The notes below the pieces were generated by a model. That model did no database searches and was not told the origin of the DNA. It saw nothing but the letters and a program-made list of their open reading frames with translations. This document shows positions 7,422 to 14,416 of a DNA stretch of 16,450 nucleotides, piece after piece. The translations under genes were made by a program, and so were the position numbers. The stretch is taken from positions 1-16,450 of the forward strand of contig CAJVYT010000044.1 of assembly GCA_913009765.1 (NCBI GenBank), read 5' to 3'. Every line of letters starts with the position of its first letter. Within the stretch, counting starts at the first letter, position 1. The stretch comes from an uncultured candidate division Zixibacteria bacterium. Lineage in GTDB: Bacteria > Zixibacteria > MSB-5A5 > GN15 > FEB-12.

Positions 7422-7447
7422 AGCAGGCAGAAATGTCTGCTTTTTTT
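7422..7447 (+). terminator. Bidirectional terminator between phoU and the cation exchanger gene
   Basis: AGCAGGCA pairs with TGTCTGCT (8 bp with one G-U pair) around a GAAA tetraloop, followed by seven T residues. Read the other way, the hairpin is followed by AAATTTTATT, so it can also stop the leftward gene whose coding sequence ends at 7449. Confidence 0.85.
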
Positions 7448-7448
7448 A

Positions 7449-8651
7449 TTATTTCTTGCGAATATTTAATGCGAATTTGGCTGCGGGTAAAAGATGTTTA
7501 TGATTCATAATTGCCATAATCACAGCTAACACAAGATAAATAATTATCATTTCAAACCGAATTGACTCAAAAATCATTTGAGCAAGAAATAGAATCAACA
7601 AGCCAAACCCCTCCGCTTTAGAAAACCTAAGATTCAAAAGTATCAAAACTGCAAACAGTGATTGAGCGGCTGTCAGAAGAATTTCATGCTGCTGCAATGT
7701 ATCAAGTTCAAACGGTACAATTGCCCCGCCTGAAATAGCATAGACAAGAGGAATCGTTCCTATCAACAATGTCCATTGATTGACTTTAGATGATATAAGG
7801 GCTTTAATTGCTGAATTAGCCGCTCCCCGAAGTGTCCAAGTGGCTGCGATAATAAACTCGGGAGATTCTGATGCTATCGGAGCAAGCCATTGAACAAGCA
7901 GAAATTTATTGATATTATACGCCTCGCCAAGATGTATCATTGATTCGGTAAACGGTTCGGCAACAAAAAATATAACTGCCCCTGAAAATAAAAACATTAC
8001 TGCCGTTACAATACGTCTGGGAGTATTCCGCATGTTGGCAACAAGTTTGGGAGGTCCAACCATTTCGGGTTCTTCGGTCTCCATCTGTGCCGCTCTACGA
8101 GTATATAAACCAAACAAAGTGACTAAAATAACAGTATCAATAAGAGTTAATTCTCCTTTGAGCGGAATTGTAATTGAATACAATGATGCCAACAGAAGAT
8201 AAAAAAGTTCGACTCGTTGAATTTCCTTTAGAACAATTTCTTTTTTTCTTTTAACATAAACATATAAAAAAAGAATAAACGGCCACCCCAAGCCGACTAA
8301 TAACCGATTAGCTCCGGTCATATTGGCAACAGCATAATGATGCGATGCCTGCGAAAATGGAGCATCCCACGTAAATACAAAATCGACGGCATATTCAGGC
8401 AGTACAGCAAGCAGGGCTAAAATAGCAACGGCAAGTGATTCGGAAATATCTATCTGGACAACTTCAGCAGCCCATGAAAGCATAAAAGCGGCAGCAAAAA
8501 TAGCCACCCCAAAGAAAACAACTCCCATTATCGGTGAAAGGTTTCCATGAATGATGCCATTATAAAGCCCCGGCAATGCACAGGCAATAGCGATAATAAG
8601 AGTAATATAAATACCCGGTGTTATTTTATATTTTTCTCGTTGTACAGTCAT
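7449..8651 (-). CDS. CaCA-superfamily cation exchanger (Na+/Ca2+ antiporter type)
   Basis: Members of this superfamily exchange Ca2+ or other cations against Na+ or H+ across the inner membrane. The 400-residue protein has about ten to eleven hydrophobic segments and two alpha-repeats: the first around LLAVLPEYAVDFVF (acidic E86) with the following ANMTGANRLLVG at 109-120, the second around APIASESPEFIIAATWTLRGAANSAI (256-282, acidic E265 and N279). A polar loop at about 186-212 separates the halves, as in the family. Variation within the repeats means the transported ion cannot be assigned. The start at 8651 is the only sensible one, yet no ribosome-binding site precedes it. The gene converges on phoU and shares its terminator. 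Confidence 0.88.
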   Translation of the reverse strand: MTVQREKYKITPGIYITLIIAIACALPGLYNGIIHGNLSPIMGVVFFGVAIFAAAFMLSWAAEVVQIDISESLAVAILALLAVLPEYAVDFVFTWDAPFSQASHHYAVANMTGANRLLVGLGWPFILFLYVYVKRKKEIVLKEIQRVELFYLLLASLYSITIPLKGELTLIDTVILVTLFGLYTRRAAQMETEEPEMVGPPKLVANMRNTPRRIVTAVMFLFSGAVIFFVAEPFTESMIHLGEAYNINKFLLVQWLAPIASESPEFIIAATWTLRGAANSAIKALISSKVNQWTLLIGTIPLVYAISGGAIVPFELDTLQQHEILLTAAQSLFAVLILLNLRFSKAEGFGLLILFLAQMIFESIRFEMIIIYLVLAVIMAIMNHKHLLPAAKFALNIRKK

Positions 8652-8661
8652 TATGTGAGGT

Positions 8662-8690
8662 AGGGTACGGATTTTAATTTAGAATGTCAA
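8662..8690 (-). promoter_or_regulatory. Possible sigma-70 promoter of the cation exchanger gene
   Basis: A perfect TTGACA is followed after 17 bases by TACCCT, a weak -10 that keeps T1, A2 and T6. Transcription would start about four bases before the ATG, matching the lack of a ribosome site. The poor -10 keeps confidence low. Confidence 0.35.
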
Positions 8691-8843
8691 AAGTTTTCTG
8701 TTGAGCCTGTCCGTGTGTTCACCAAAAATTCGCCTAAGCAAAAACTCGTACATATTCATAACTATTTAATGCCAGTTCACAATTCACTTTCTGTGAATAT
8801 GGTATAGTTATTTAAAATAGATTGTTTAAATTATAAAGTCGAA

Positions 8844-8868
8844 CCCCTATCCGAAACTCAGATAGGGG
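8844..8868 (-). terminator. Hairpin downstream of the YHS-like gene, possible terminator
   Basis: CCCCTATC and GATAGGGG form a perfect 8-bp stem around a 9-base loop, 37 bases past the stop of the leftward YHS-like gene. On the minus strand it is followed by TTCGACTTTATAATTT, only moderately U-rich, so termination is plausible but not certain. It could equally belong to a small plus-strand transcript. Confidence 0.45.
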
Positions 8869-8905
8869 CTGAAAGGGATGTTATGGGGATTGTGTTTGAA
8901 AATTG

Positions 8906-9076
8906 TTATTTTTTAGAATGCTTACTTGAAAGTTCTATAATATATTTATTCGGATCTTTTTCAAACTCTAATTGACACAAGGGACAACAGACTAAATAAT
9001 TAATCCTATTAAGTTCAATTGTTATATGTGCTTTATTGCGATTCAATGATTTTTTACAAGTTATACAGCGAGTCAT
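8906..9076 (-). CDS. Small YHS/TRASH-like cysteine-rich protein, probably metal-binding
   Basis: A 56-residue protein with C4-x2-C7 near the start and C30-C31-x2-C34 followed by QLEFEKDPNKYI. The pattern of a CxxC, a central beta-strand pair, a C-C-P-L-C turn and then F..DP..Y resembles the YHS and TRASH treble-clef-like domains, which bind metals such as copper or act as metal sensors. The frame opens at 9088, but the ATG at 9076 has GGAG six bases upstream, while the earlier one has none. The gene lies 81 bases after the PII stop on the same strand and no separate promoter is evident, so they are probably co-expressed. Which metal, and whether it acts as chaperone or sensor, cannot be read from the sequence. 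Confidence 0.72.
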   Translation of the reverse strand: MTRCITCKKSLNRNKAHITIELNRINYLVCCPLCQLEFEKDPNKYIIELSSKHSKK

Positions 9077-9157
9077 CTTATTCTCCATTTAGTTTAAAAT
9101 ATTTTTGTCATTTTTATTGTAACTTTTGTAAGGTTTAAGCAGTATTCACAAAAAAGA

Positions 9158-9508
9158 CTAACTATGCGAGTCCAATGTTATTACTCCTTCTTTGCCGGTT
9201 CGAATCTTAATTGTATGCTCAACATGCGAAATGAAGATTGCTCCATCACCTTTTGCTCCGGTGTGAGCAATTTTTTTTATTATTTCAACAATCTTATTTG
9301 TATCTTCCTTACGACAGACTATTTCCAACTTAGAAACCATATAATGATCTGTAGAACGCTTTAAATCAAGTCCACTTGCCAATGGATTTTCAAACGAACC
9401 TACTCGTTCTACCGGAATCACTGACACTACCTTGACACCAATGGCTTTTAGTTCTTCAATAACTTCATTCATTTTTGATTTTCTTACATAAGCCTTAATT
9501 TCTTTCAT
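9158..9508 (-). CDS. Divergent PII family signalling protein
   Basis: PII proteins are trimeric sensors of ATP/ADP and, in the classical type, 2-oxoglutarate, controlling nitrogen enzymes and transporters. This 116-residue protein aligns with GlnB almost residue for residue: B-loop TGAKGDGAIF at 83-92 and C-loop IRTG at 102-105. However, the T-loop positions differ: F39 instead of Q39, R51 instead of the uridylylated Y51, V58 instead of K58, and A90 instead of the phosphate-binding K90. It should still bind a nucleotide, but probably does not sense 2-oxoglutarate or become uridylylated in the classical way. The start at 9508 has GAGG eight bases upstream; the earlier ATG at 9526 has no ribosome site. 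A sigma-54 promoter lies just upstream and a YHS-like gene follows. No amtB or glnA is in view. Confidence 0.9.
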   Translation of the reverse strand: MKEIKAYVRKSKMNEVIEELKAIGVKVVSVIPVERVGSFENPLASGLDLKRSTDHYMVSKLEIVCRKEDTNKIVEIIKKIAHTGAKGDGAIFISHVEHTIKIRTGKEGVITLDSHS

Positions 9509-9544
9509 GATATAATCCTCATTCAATATTTTAATTATTATAAC

Positions 9545-9561
9545 TGCAATATTTATGCCAA
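9545..9561 (-). promoter_or_regulatory. Sigma-54 (-24/-12) promoter of the PII gene
   Basis: The minus strand reads TTGGCATAAATATTGCA, matching the consensus YTGGCACGRNNNTTGCW at every defined position except the C and G of CACG. The invariant GG and GC doublets have the exact required spacing. Transcription should start near 9534, giving a 26-base leader that contains the GAGG ribosome site. Sigma-54 control means an ATP-driven activator bound upstream, consistent with the long non-coding region. Confidence 0.8.
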
Positions 9562-9605
9562 TGGCTTAGAAATAGTTTATCCAGCCATCCAAATATCTTT
9601 GGTTC

Positions 9606-9716
9606 ATTATGTTAGGGAGGAAAATAAGTTTATCGCAAATAAATATGCTTAAAATAAAATTAAAGAAAATTGAAGATTATTATTTAATTTTGTTTAATAT
9701 TCTTCACTAACATAAT
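9606..9716. repeat. Nested inverted repeats upstream of the sigma-54 promoter
   Basis: An outer pair, ATTATGTTAG (9606-9615) and CTAACATAAT (9707-9716), is perfect over 10 bp. Inside it, TGAAGATTATTA (9671-9682) and TAATATTCTTCA (9695-9706) match over 11 of 12 positions around a 12-base spacer. They lie roughly 70 to 180 bases upstream of the predicted start, the usual range for activator sites of a sigma-54 promoter. A tiny non-autonomous mobile element or a weak terminator for the gene behind it is also possible. Confidence 0.55.
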
Positions 9717-9837
9717 ATTAGAAAATGTATAAGAACCATCTACTAGAGCTTGAAAATAACAAGATTAATTATAATTAAGTAAGCGAGTGTATTGAGAATT
9801 TCTATTAATTGGCAAATCCCAAAAAGCGAGACCTGCC

Positions 9838-10344
9838 CTACAAATTTTTAAGAATTTTTTTTATAAAATCAGCTTTGCTAATGGTGTATGCTTCACGATT
9901 ATTGGCATACTTTTTTTCTAAATCTCTTTTAAGTAAATTGTACTCTTCCCGAGCAGGTTTGTGTGACTTCAGATAATCACAAAATGATATGTAGTTTTTC
10001 CAAAGCTCTGAATCTTTCTCAATTATATGCAAATGATGAGTACGAATGTTTTCAGAACCCTTCACAAAAAGATGTCCCCCTGAACCATCATCACCCCTGT
10101 CTTCATAACCGTTTTCTACAAGAATTTTTTTTATTTGCTCTGATTGGCTTTCAGGAGTCAAACCAATCGCAATATCGATTATTGGCTTGGCTAATAATTC
10201 AGGAACAGCAGTACTTCCGACATGTTCGACTTCTATATGTTCACTAATAATAGAATGAAGTAAGTTTTTTTCTTTGATAAACTCATCACGCCATTGTTTT
10301 TGATGTGGTATGAGTTTTACAGTTCCGCGTTTTAAACCAAGCAT
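9838..10344 (-). CDS. GrpB/UPF0157 family protein, nucleotidyltransferase-like
   Basis: This 168-residue protein matches the GrpB (UPF0157) family, which has a nucleotidyltransferase-type core but no well-established general function. Visible family features are the N-terminal VKLIPHQKQWRDEF, the HVGSTAVPELLAKPIIDIAIGL block at 41-62 containing the GST and the acidic D57, a HHLHI segment near 103-107, and the C-terminal helical part with REAYTISKADFI. Length is normal. It begins 12 bases after the EIIA-CBS stop, so both are one transcript, with GGGGATAGGG around that stop as probable ribosome site. The functional link with EIIA-CBS is unclear and may be only co-transcription. Confidence 0.88.
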   Translation of the reverse strand: MLGLKRGTVKLIPHQKQWRDEFIKEKNLLHSIISEHIEVEHVGSTAVPELLAKPIIDIAIGLTPESQSEQIKKILVENGYEDRGDDGSGGHLFVKGSENIRTHHLHIIEKDSELWKNYISFCDYLKSHKPAREEYNLLKRDLEKKYANNREAYTISKADFIKKILKNL

Positions 10345-10356
10345 AAGGTAATTACC

Positions 10357-11265
10357 CTATCCCCGAATCACCATATTGACAATATCTTTGCGGAGCAGGA
10401 CACCGCACAGCTTATTGTCCTTAGAAGTCACGAAAACTCTTCTAATATCCTTAAAAATCATCATAGCGGCAACCTCGACAATGCGGGTCTCCGGATGGGC
10501 AACTTCATATTCAGTACGGTACAACTGCGAGACTGTAATCTTATCTTCCTGTTTCAGCAATTCCTCAAACGGTTCAACATCCATAGAGTAGTTCAAGTTT
10601 GAAATCAAAGATTTATAATCGGGCAGGGCGGCTTTGATTAAATCTCGATCGTTAATAACACCTACCAAATTGTTATGCTCATCAACAACTGCGAGTGCCG
10701 AGAGACGGTCATGGAACATTCGGTTTGCGACCTCTTTGAGAGTGTCATCGGTTGTTACAGTTGCCACAGAATGACGCATAATATCTTTGACCATCAGTTC
10801 TTTATCGACAGTGATATTTGTCTCAGCAATCAGTTTTACCAATTCACACGGTTTTTTGGCAGCCATAATTTTATCAAGATTACCTTCAATACGTCCAAAA
10901 TTCGCCAGCCCGGAAAGAGTCTGCAAATATAATTTGGCGATTGTTGTCGGAGTCAAAAGCAGACAAATCACATGCACCGGAATAGAGTCAGGAGTTGTTC
11001 CTTCTAATCCATACTGAGAGACACCAATTAAAATATAGAGTTCATTAACAGCATCAGTACGTGCGTGTGGAAAGGAAAACCCATGCCCATACGATGTATT
11101 TTCAATTTCTTCACGGCTCTTTATAGACTCCAACACCTTATCATAGTTAAGGTCGACACCCTCGTTTTTAATAAGCTCCAAAAGCTCCATAATCGCTTCT
11201 TCTTTGCTTCGAGCCTTCAAGTCTATAATAATTCGTCGTTCCATCAAAAGATTAGCAAGTTTCAT
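10357..11265 (-). CDS. PTS EIIA (fructose/Ntr type) fused to a tandem CBS-domain pair
   Basis: The N-terminal half (about residues 1-148) is a type-2 PTS EIIA domain of the PtsN/fructose family, with the phosphorylatable histidine H67 in SYGHGFSFPHARTDAV. The C-terminal half holds two CBS motifs: VKDIMRHSVATVTTDDTLKEVANRM through GVINDRDLI (about 158-210) and DKITVSQLY through GVLLRKDIVNMVI (about 241-300). CBS pairs usually bind adenine nucleotides, so this protein may combine phosphorelay and energy status. Candidate starts are TTG 11271, GTG 11268 and ATG 11265; the GAGG site is seven bases before the ATG, which I therefore choose (302 residues). No other PTS gene or sugar permease is in view, which favours a regulatory (PTS-Ntr-like) rather than sugar-uptake role. 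Confidence 0.92.
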   Translation of the reverse strand: MKLANLLMERRIIIDLKARSKEEAIMELLELIKNEGVDLNYDKVLESIKSREEIENTSYGHGFSFPHARTDAVNELYILIGVSQYGLEGTTPDSIPVHVICLLLTPTTIAKLYLQTLSGLANFGRIEGNLDKIMAAKKPCELVKLIAETNITVDKELMVKDIMRHSVATVTTDDTLKEVANRMFHDRLSALAVVDEHNNLVGVINDRDLIKAALPDYKSLISNLNYSMDVEPFEELLKQEDKITVSQLYRTEYEVAHPETRIVEVAAMMIFKDIRRVFVTSKDNKLCGVLLRKDIVNMVIRG

Positions 11266-11337
11266 CACCAAACCTCTTTATTTTCATTCAAAATTTCATA
11301 AAACAACATAATCATACACCTAACTATCTTCTATATA

Positions 11338-11366
11338 AGTATATCCGAAAGGAAATAGTTTGTCAA
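11338..11366 (-). promoter_or_regulatory. Strong sigma-70 promoter of the EIIA-CBS/GrpB operon
   Basis: TTGACA (11361-11366) and TATACT (11338-11343) are separated by exactly 17 bases, a perfect -35 and a five-of-six -10. Transcription should start near 11331, giving a leader of about 66 bases. It lies in the 115-base space after nuoN, in which I see no convincing terminator, so read-through from nuo may add to it. Confidence 0.75.
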
Positions 11367-11380
11367 ATTTTTTAGTGCAG

Positions 11381-12901
11381 CTACGGCAGTACAGAAAAAC
11401 TAAAAGTAAAATAGACTTTTTGAGCAAAATCCAATATAGGTTCAGGGTAAAGACCTGTAACCAGTACACCAAGTAAACAAATAACAAGAACAGCAAAAAC
11501 AGGAGTATTAAACGTCATAGTATAGACAGATTTTTCTTTAGCAAAATACATTTGCTTTATAACGTTTACATAATAGTAGAGAGAAAATACAGATGTGAGG
11601 AGTCCTATACCTACAAGCCAGTACATCCAATCAATTCTGCCTATTGATGCTTGGTCAACAGCTGCTGCAAAGACTTTGTATTTTGCCATAAATCCGCCTA
11701 GCGGTGGAATACCTGCCAGAGAAAGCATAAAGATAGAGAGAACTGCCGCAAAAAACGGTGATGTTTGGGCAAGACCTTTATAATTGCTGATTTCGGTTGA
11801 TCCGGTTTTATCTTCAAATACTGTCACAGCAGCAAAAGCACCCATATTGGCAAAGAGATACACGAAAGTATAAAAAAGAACCGAAGATATACCATGCTCA
11901 TTTAAAGCAAGCATACCAATCATAATATACCCTGCTTGAGCAATAGAAGAATAGGCAAGCATCCGTTTAATATTCGTTTGTCTGATAGCAACTACATTTC
12001 CAATAATCATACCAACAGCCGACATAATTCCTACAAGTATTCCCCAATCGTTTGGTTTCATTTCGGCACCTATAAAACCCCATAAACCGATTAAGAAAAT
12101 TTTGGCAAATGCGACCAGTCCGGCAGCTTTGGAGCCGACCGACAAAAATGATGCAACCGGAGTCGGAGCACCTTCATACACGTCGGGAGCCCATTGATGA
12201 AACGGCGGCAGGGAAAGTTTAAACCCGATACCTGCAAGAATACATACATTAGCAATGAGGATAGTAAAACCTATATCTTGATGTGTGAGATGAATTGAGG
12301 CAATGTTTACAGACATTTGTAATAATTGTGTGGTTCCTGAAATTCCGTATAAGAATGAAAAACCGTACAAAAGCATCGCCGAAGAAAAAGCACCAATGAC
12401 AAAATATTTTATTCCGGCTTCAATAGAAAGCTTATCATCTTTATAAAATGCCGCTAAGACAAAAAGAGGGATTGTTGTCAGTTCTAAACCGATATACAAA
12501 GAGACTAACTCGTGTGATGCCGCCAAGAACATCATACCGACGGTTGAAAACATAATTAGCCCATAAAATTCGCCTCGATGATTCTGGATTTTTTGTCTCA
12601 TAAGGCCAAACGATGACCCAATTGCCATAAACGCTGCACCCAAGAAAATAATATTGAAAAAGAGTGAGAGCGAATCATTGATAAACATATTTCCAAAAGC
12701 GACACCATCGCCTGCGACAATTAACAAAATTCCGGTAACAACAATACCAAATAAAGCAGTGTAGCCGACTACACTTTCATTTTTTCGGGATGTAATTAAG
12801 TCTACAGTGATAACAACCAATGCCCACACAAAGAGAAATATCTCCGGTAACATCAATCGAACAGTATCTAAGACATTTACTATTGGCAATTGCGGATTCA
12901 T
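11381..12901 (-). CDS. nuoN: NADH-quinone oxidoreductase subunit N
   Basis: NuoN is one of the three antiporter-like proton-pumping subunits of the complex I membrane arm. The 506-residue protein has about 14 hydrophobic segments, with the key glutamate E140 in YIGLELTTIPLF and the key lysine K228 in GFKLSLPPFHQWAPDVYEGAPTP, both at the usual places. Length is normal for the family. It starts six bases after the nuoM stop, with AAGG overlapping that stop as ribosome site. It is the last nuo gene here, in the standard L-M-N order. No clear terminator follows; the next thing downstream is the promoter of the EIIA-CBS gene. Confidence 0.96.
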   Translation of the reverse strand: MNPQLPIVNVLDTVRLMLPEIFLFVWALVVITVDLITSRKNESVVGYTALFGIVVTGILLIVAGDGVAFGNMFINDSLSLFFNIIFLGAAFMAIGSSFGLMRQKIQNHRGEFYGLIMFSTVGMMFLAASHELVSLYIGLELTTIPLFVLAAFYKDDKLSIEAGIKYFVIGAFSSAMLLYGFSFLYGISGTTQLLQMSVNIASIHLTHQDIGFTILIANVCILAGIGFKLSLPPFHQWAPDVYEGAPTPVASFLSVGSKAAGLVAFAKIFLIGLWGFIGAEMKPNDWGILVGIMSAVGMIIGNVVAIRQTNIKRMLAYSSIAQAGYIMIGMLALNEHGISSVLFYTFVYLFANMGAFAAVTVFEDKTGSTEISNYKGLAQTSPFFAAVLSIFMLSLAGIPPLGGFMAKYKVFAAAVDQASIGRIDWMYWLVGIGLLTSVFSLYYYVNVIKQMYFAKEKSVYTMTFNTPVFAVLVICLLGVLVTGLYPEPILDFAQKVYFTFSFSVLP

Positions 12902-12907
12902 CTATTC

Positions 12908-14389
12908 TTACCTTGACATAATATGTACTAAGTTTTGTAAAGTAGCTGACATTAAATCTGTCAGAGGTTTTGGATAGATACCAACTGCTAAAGTTAATAT
13001 CGCCAGTGGAACAACAGTCAACAATTCGCGTTTATTAATATCTGTTAATCCACCCCATTTCGCCATGTTAAATTCACCTAAGAACATATTTTGGAACATA
13101 CGTAACATATATGCGGCACCTAAGACCACACCCAATACAGCAATACCGACTAAGTATTGATTGAGTACCGTAAATGATCCGACAAAAATCATAAATTCAG
13201 AGACAAAACCTGACATCCCCGGTAGTCCCAAAGCAGCCATAGAGAATAACAACATGAAAGCACTATATACGGGAAGTTTGGCACCTAATCCGCCAAAAAC
13301 AGCAATCTCACGGGTATGAGCTCTATCATACAGCACTCCTACCATTAAGAATAATGCACCGGTAATTAAACCATGCGAAATCATTTGAAACATTACTCCG
13401 GTTATCGCCGTGACAGAACCATACGCACCAAGTGCCAACATACAATATCCCATGTGAGAGACCGATGAATAGGCGACAAGTTTTTTTAAATCTTTTTGTG
13501 CCAAAGAAACCAAAGCACCATATATAATTCCAATAACACCCAAAACAGCTATCCAAAATGACAACGAATGTAAAGCCTTGGGGAACATCGGCCAGTTAAT
13601 ACGAAGCATTGCATAGGTTCCCATTTTCAAAAGAACACCGGCAAGAATAACTGAAACCGCCGTAGGTGCCTGTACATGAGCATCGGGCAGCCACGTATGG
13701 AACGGCCAGACAGGAACTTTGATAGCAAAAGCAATAAAGAAGAATATAAAACAGACCATCTGCATAGTATAGGTCATTGAAGAGCCATGCTCTATGAGGG
13801 TCAGCATATTTAAGGAATGCGGCTCCGAGGTAAAGTACATTATTAAAATAGCAACCAGCATAAATATCGAACCAAATAATGTATAGAGGAAAAACTTAAT
13901 AGCAGCATATTCTTTTTGAGGACCGCCCCACACACCGATTAAGAAATACATCGGAACAAGCATAATTTCCCAGAAAACATAAAAGAGGAAGAAATCTAAA
14001 GCTACAAAAACACCCATCATGCCTGCTTCAAGCAGTAAGAAAAAGGCAAAATATTCTTTTACACGAAACTTAATAGAAAATGATGCAATCAGAGAGATAG
14101 TAGACAATAAGCCGGTTAGGAAAAGCATAGGAACAGAAATACCGTCAACACCCAAGTGATAATTTACATTTAATGAAGGAATCCACGCAAAAGGACCTTC
14201 CATATATGCCATTGCAGCAGAACCCGAAAAGTTTACAAAATAATCATAGGTGAGCCAAAACGATATAACCATCGGAATCAAAGAAATTCCAACTGCAGTA
14301 TAGCGAATCAGGTCATCCTTCTCTTTGGGAAGAAGCATTACTATTATCATTCCGAGAATAGGAACAAACACCAATGAACTTAAAATCAT
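12908..14389 (-). CDS. nuoM: NADH-quinone oxidoreductase subunit M
   Basis: NuoM is the middle antiporter-like pump of complex I, in the inner membrane. The 493-residue protein has about 14 membrane segments, the conserved YHLGVDGISVPMLFL at about 77-91, the key glutamate E141 in YVFWEIMLVPMYFLIG, and the key lysine K224 in AIKVPVWPFHTWLPDAHVQAPTAVS. All expected charged residues are present, so it should be functional. A GGAGG ribosome site lies ten bases before the ATG, and 27 bases separate it from the nuoL stop. It is co-transcribed with nuoL and nuoN. Confidence 0.97.
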   Translation of the reverse strand: MILSSLVFVPILGMIIVMLLPKEKDDLIRYTAVGISLIPMVISFWLTYDYFVNFSGSAAMAYMEGPFAWIPSLNVNYHLGVDGISVPMLFLTGLLSTISLIASFSIKFRVKEYFAFFLLLEAGMMGVFVALDFFLFYVFWEIMLVPMYFLIGVWGGPQKEYAAIKFFLYTLFGSIFMLVAILIMYFTSEPHSLNMLTLIEHGSSMTYTMQMVCFIFFFIAFAIKVPVWPFHTWLPDAHVQAPTAVSVILAGVLLKMGTYAMLRINWPMFPKALHSLSFWIAVLGVIGIIYGALVSLAQKDLKKLVAYSSVSHMGYCMLALGAYGSVTAITGVMFQMISHGLITGALFLMVGVLYDRAHTREIAVFGGLGAKLPVYSAFMLLFSMAALGLPGMSGFVSEFMIFVGSFTVLNQYLVGIAVLGVVLGAAYMLRMFQNMFLGEFNMAKWGGLTDINKRELLTVVPLAILTLAVGIYPKPLTDLMSATLQNLVHIMSR

Positions 14390-14416
14390 TTTCTATATAC
14401 CTCCAAAATCAAACTA

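Larger units (their letters stand above)
8652..8905. other. 254-bp intergenic region with an inverted repeat and a hairpin
   Basis: No credible protein gene lies here. It holds the candidate promoter of the exchanger gene, a perfect 6-bp inverted repeat ATTCAC-N5-GTGAAT at 8782-8798, an extended -10-like TGGTATAGT on the plus strand at 8800-8808, and the hairpin at 8844-8868. Confidence 0.6.
9509..9837. other. 329-bp AT-rich control region upstream of the PII gene
   Basis: I see no protein or RNA gene here. It holds the sigma-54 promoter, nested inverted repeats at 9606-9716, a 14-bp perfect palindrome TTAATTATAATTAA at 9765-9778, and just past the GrpB-family stop a weak GGCA/TGCC pairing (about 9811-9837) that is not convincing as a terminator. 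Confidence 0.6.

Noticed and set aside
9509..9526. Earlier PII start at 9526
   Set aside because: No ribosome site precedes it, and the PII fold begins with MKEIKAY at 9508, which has GAGG.
11367..11393. Hairpin after nuoN as a terminator
   Set aside because: The best pairing near the nuoN stop has only five of seven pairs and is followed by A residues rather than T residues.
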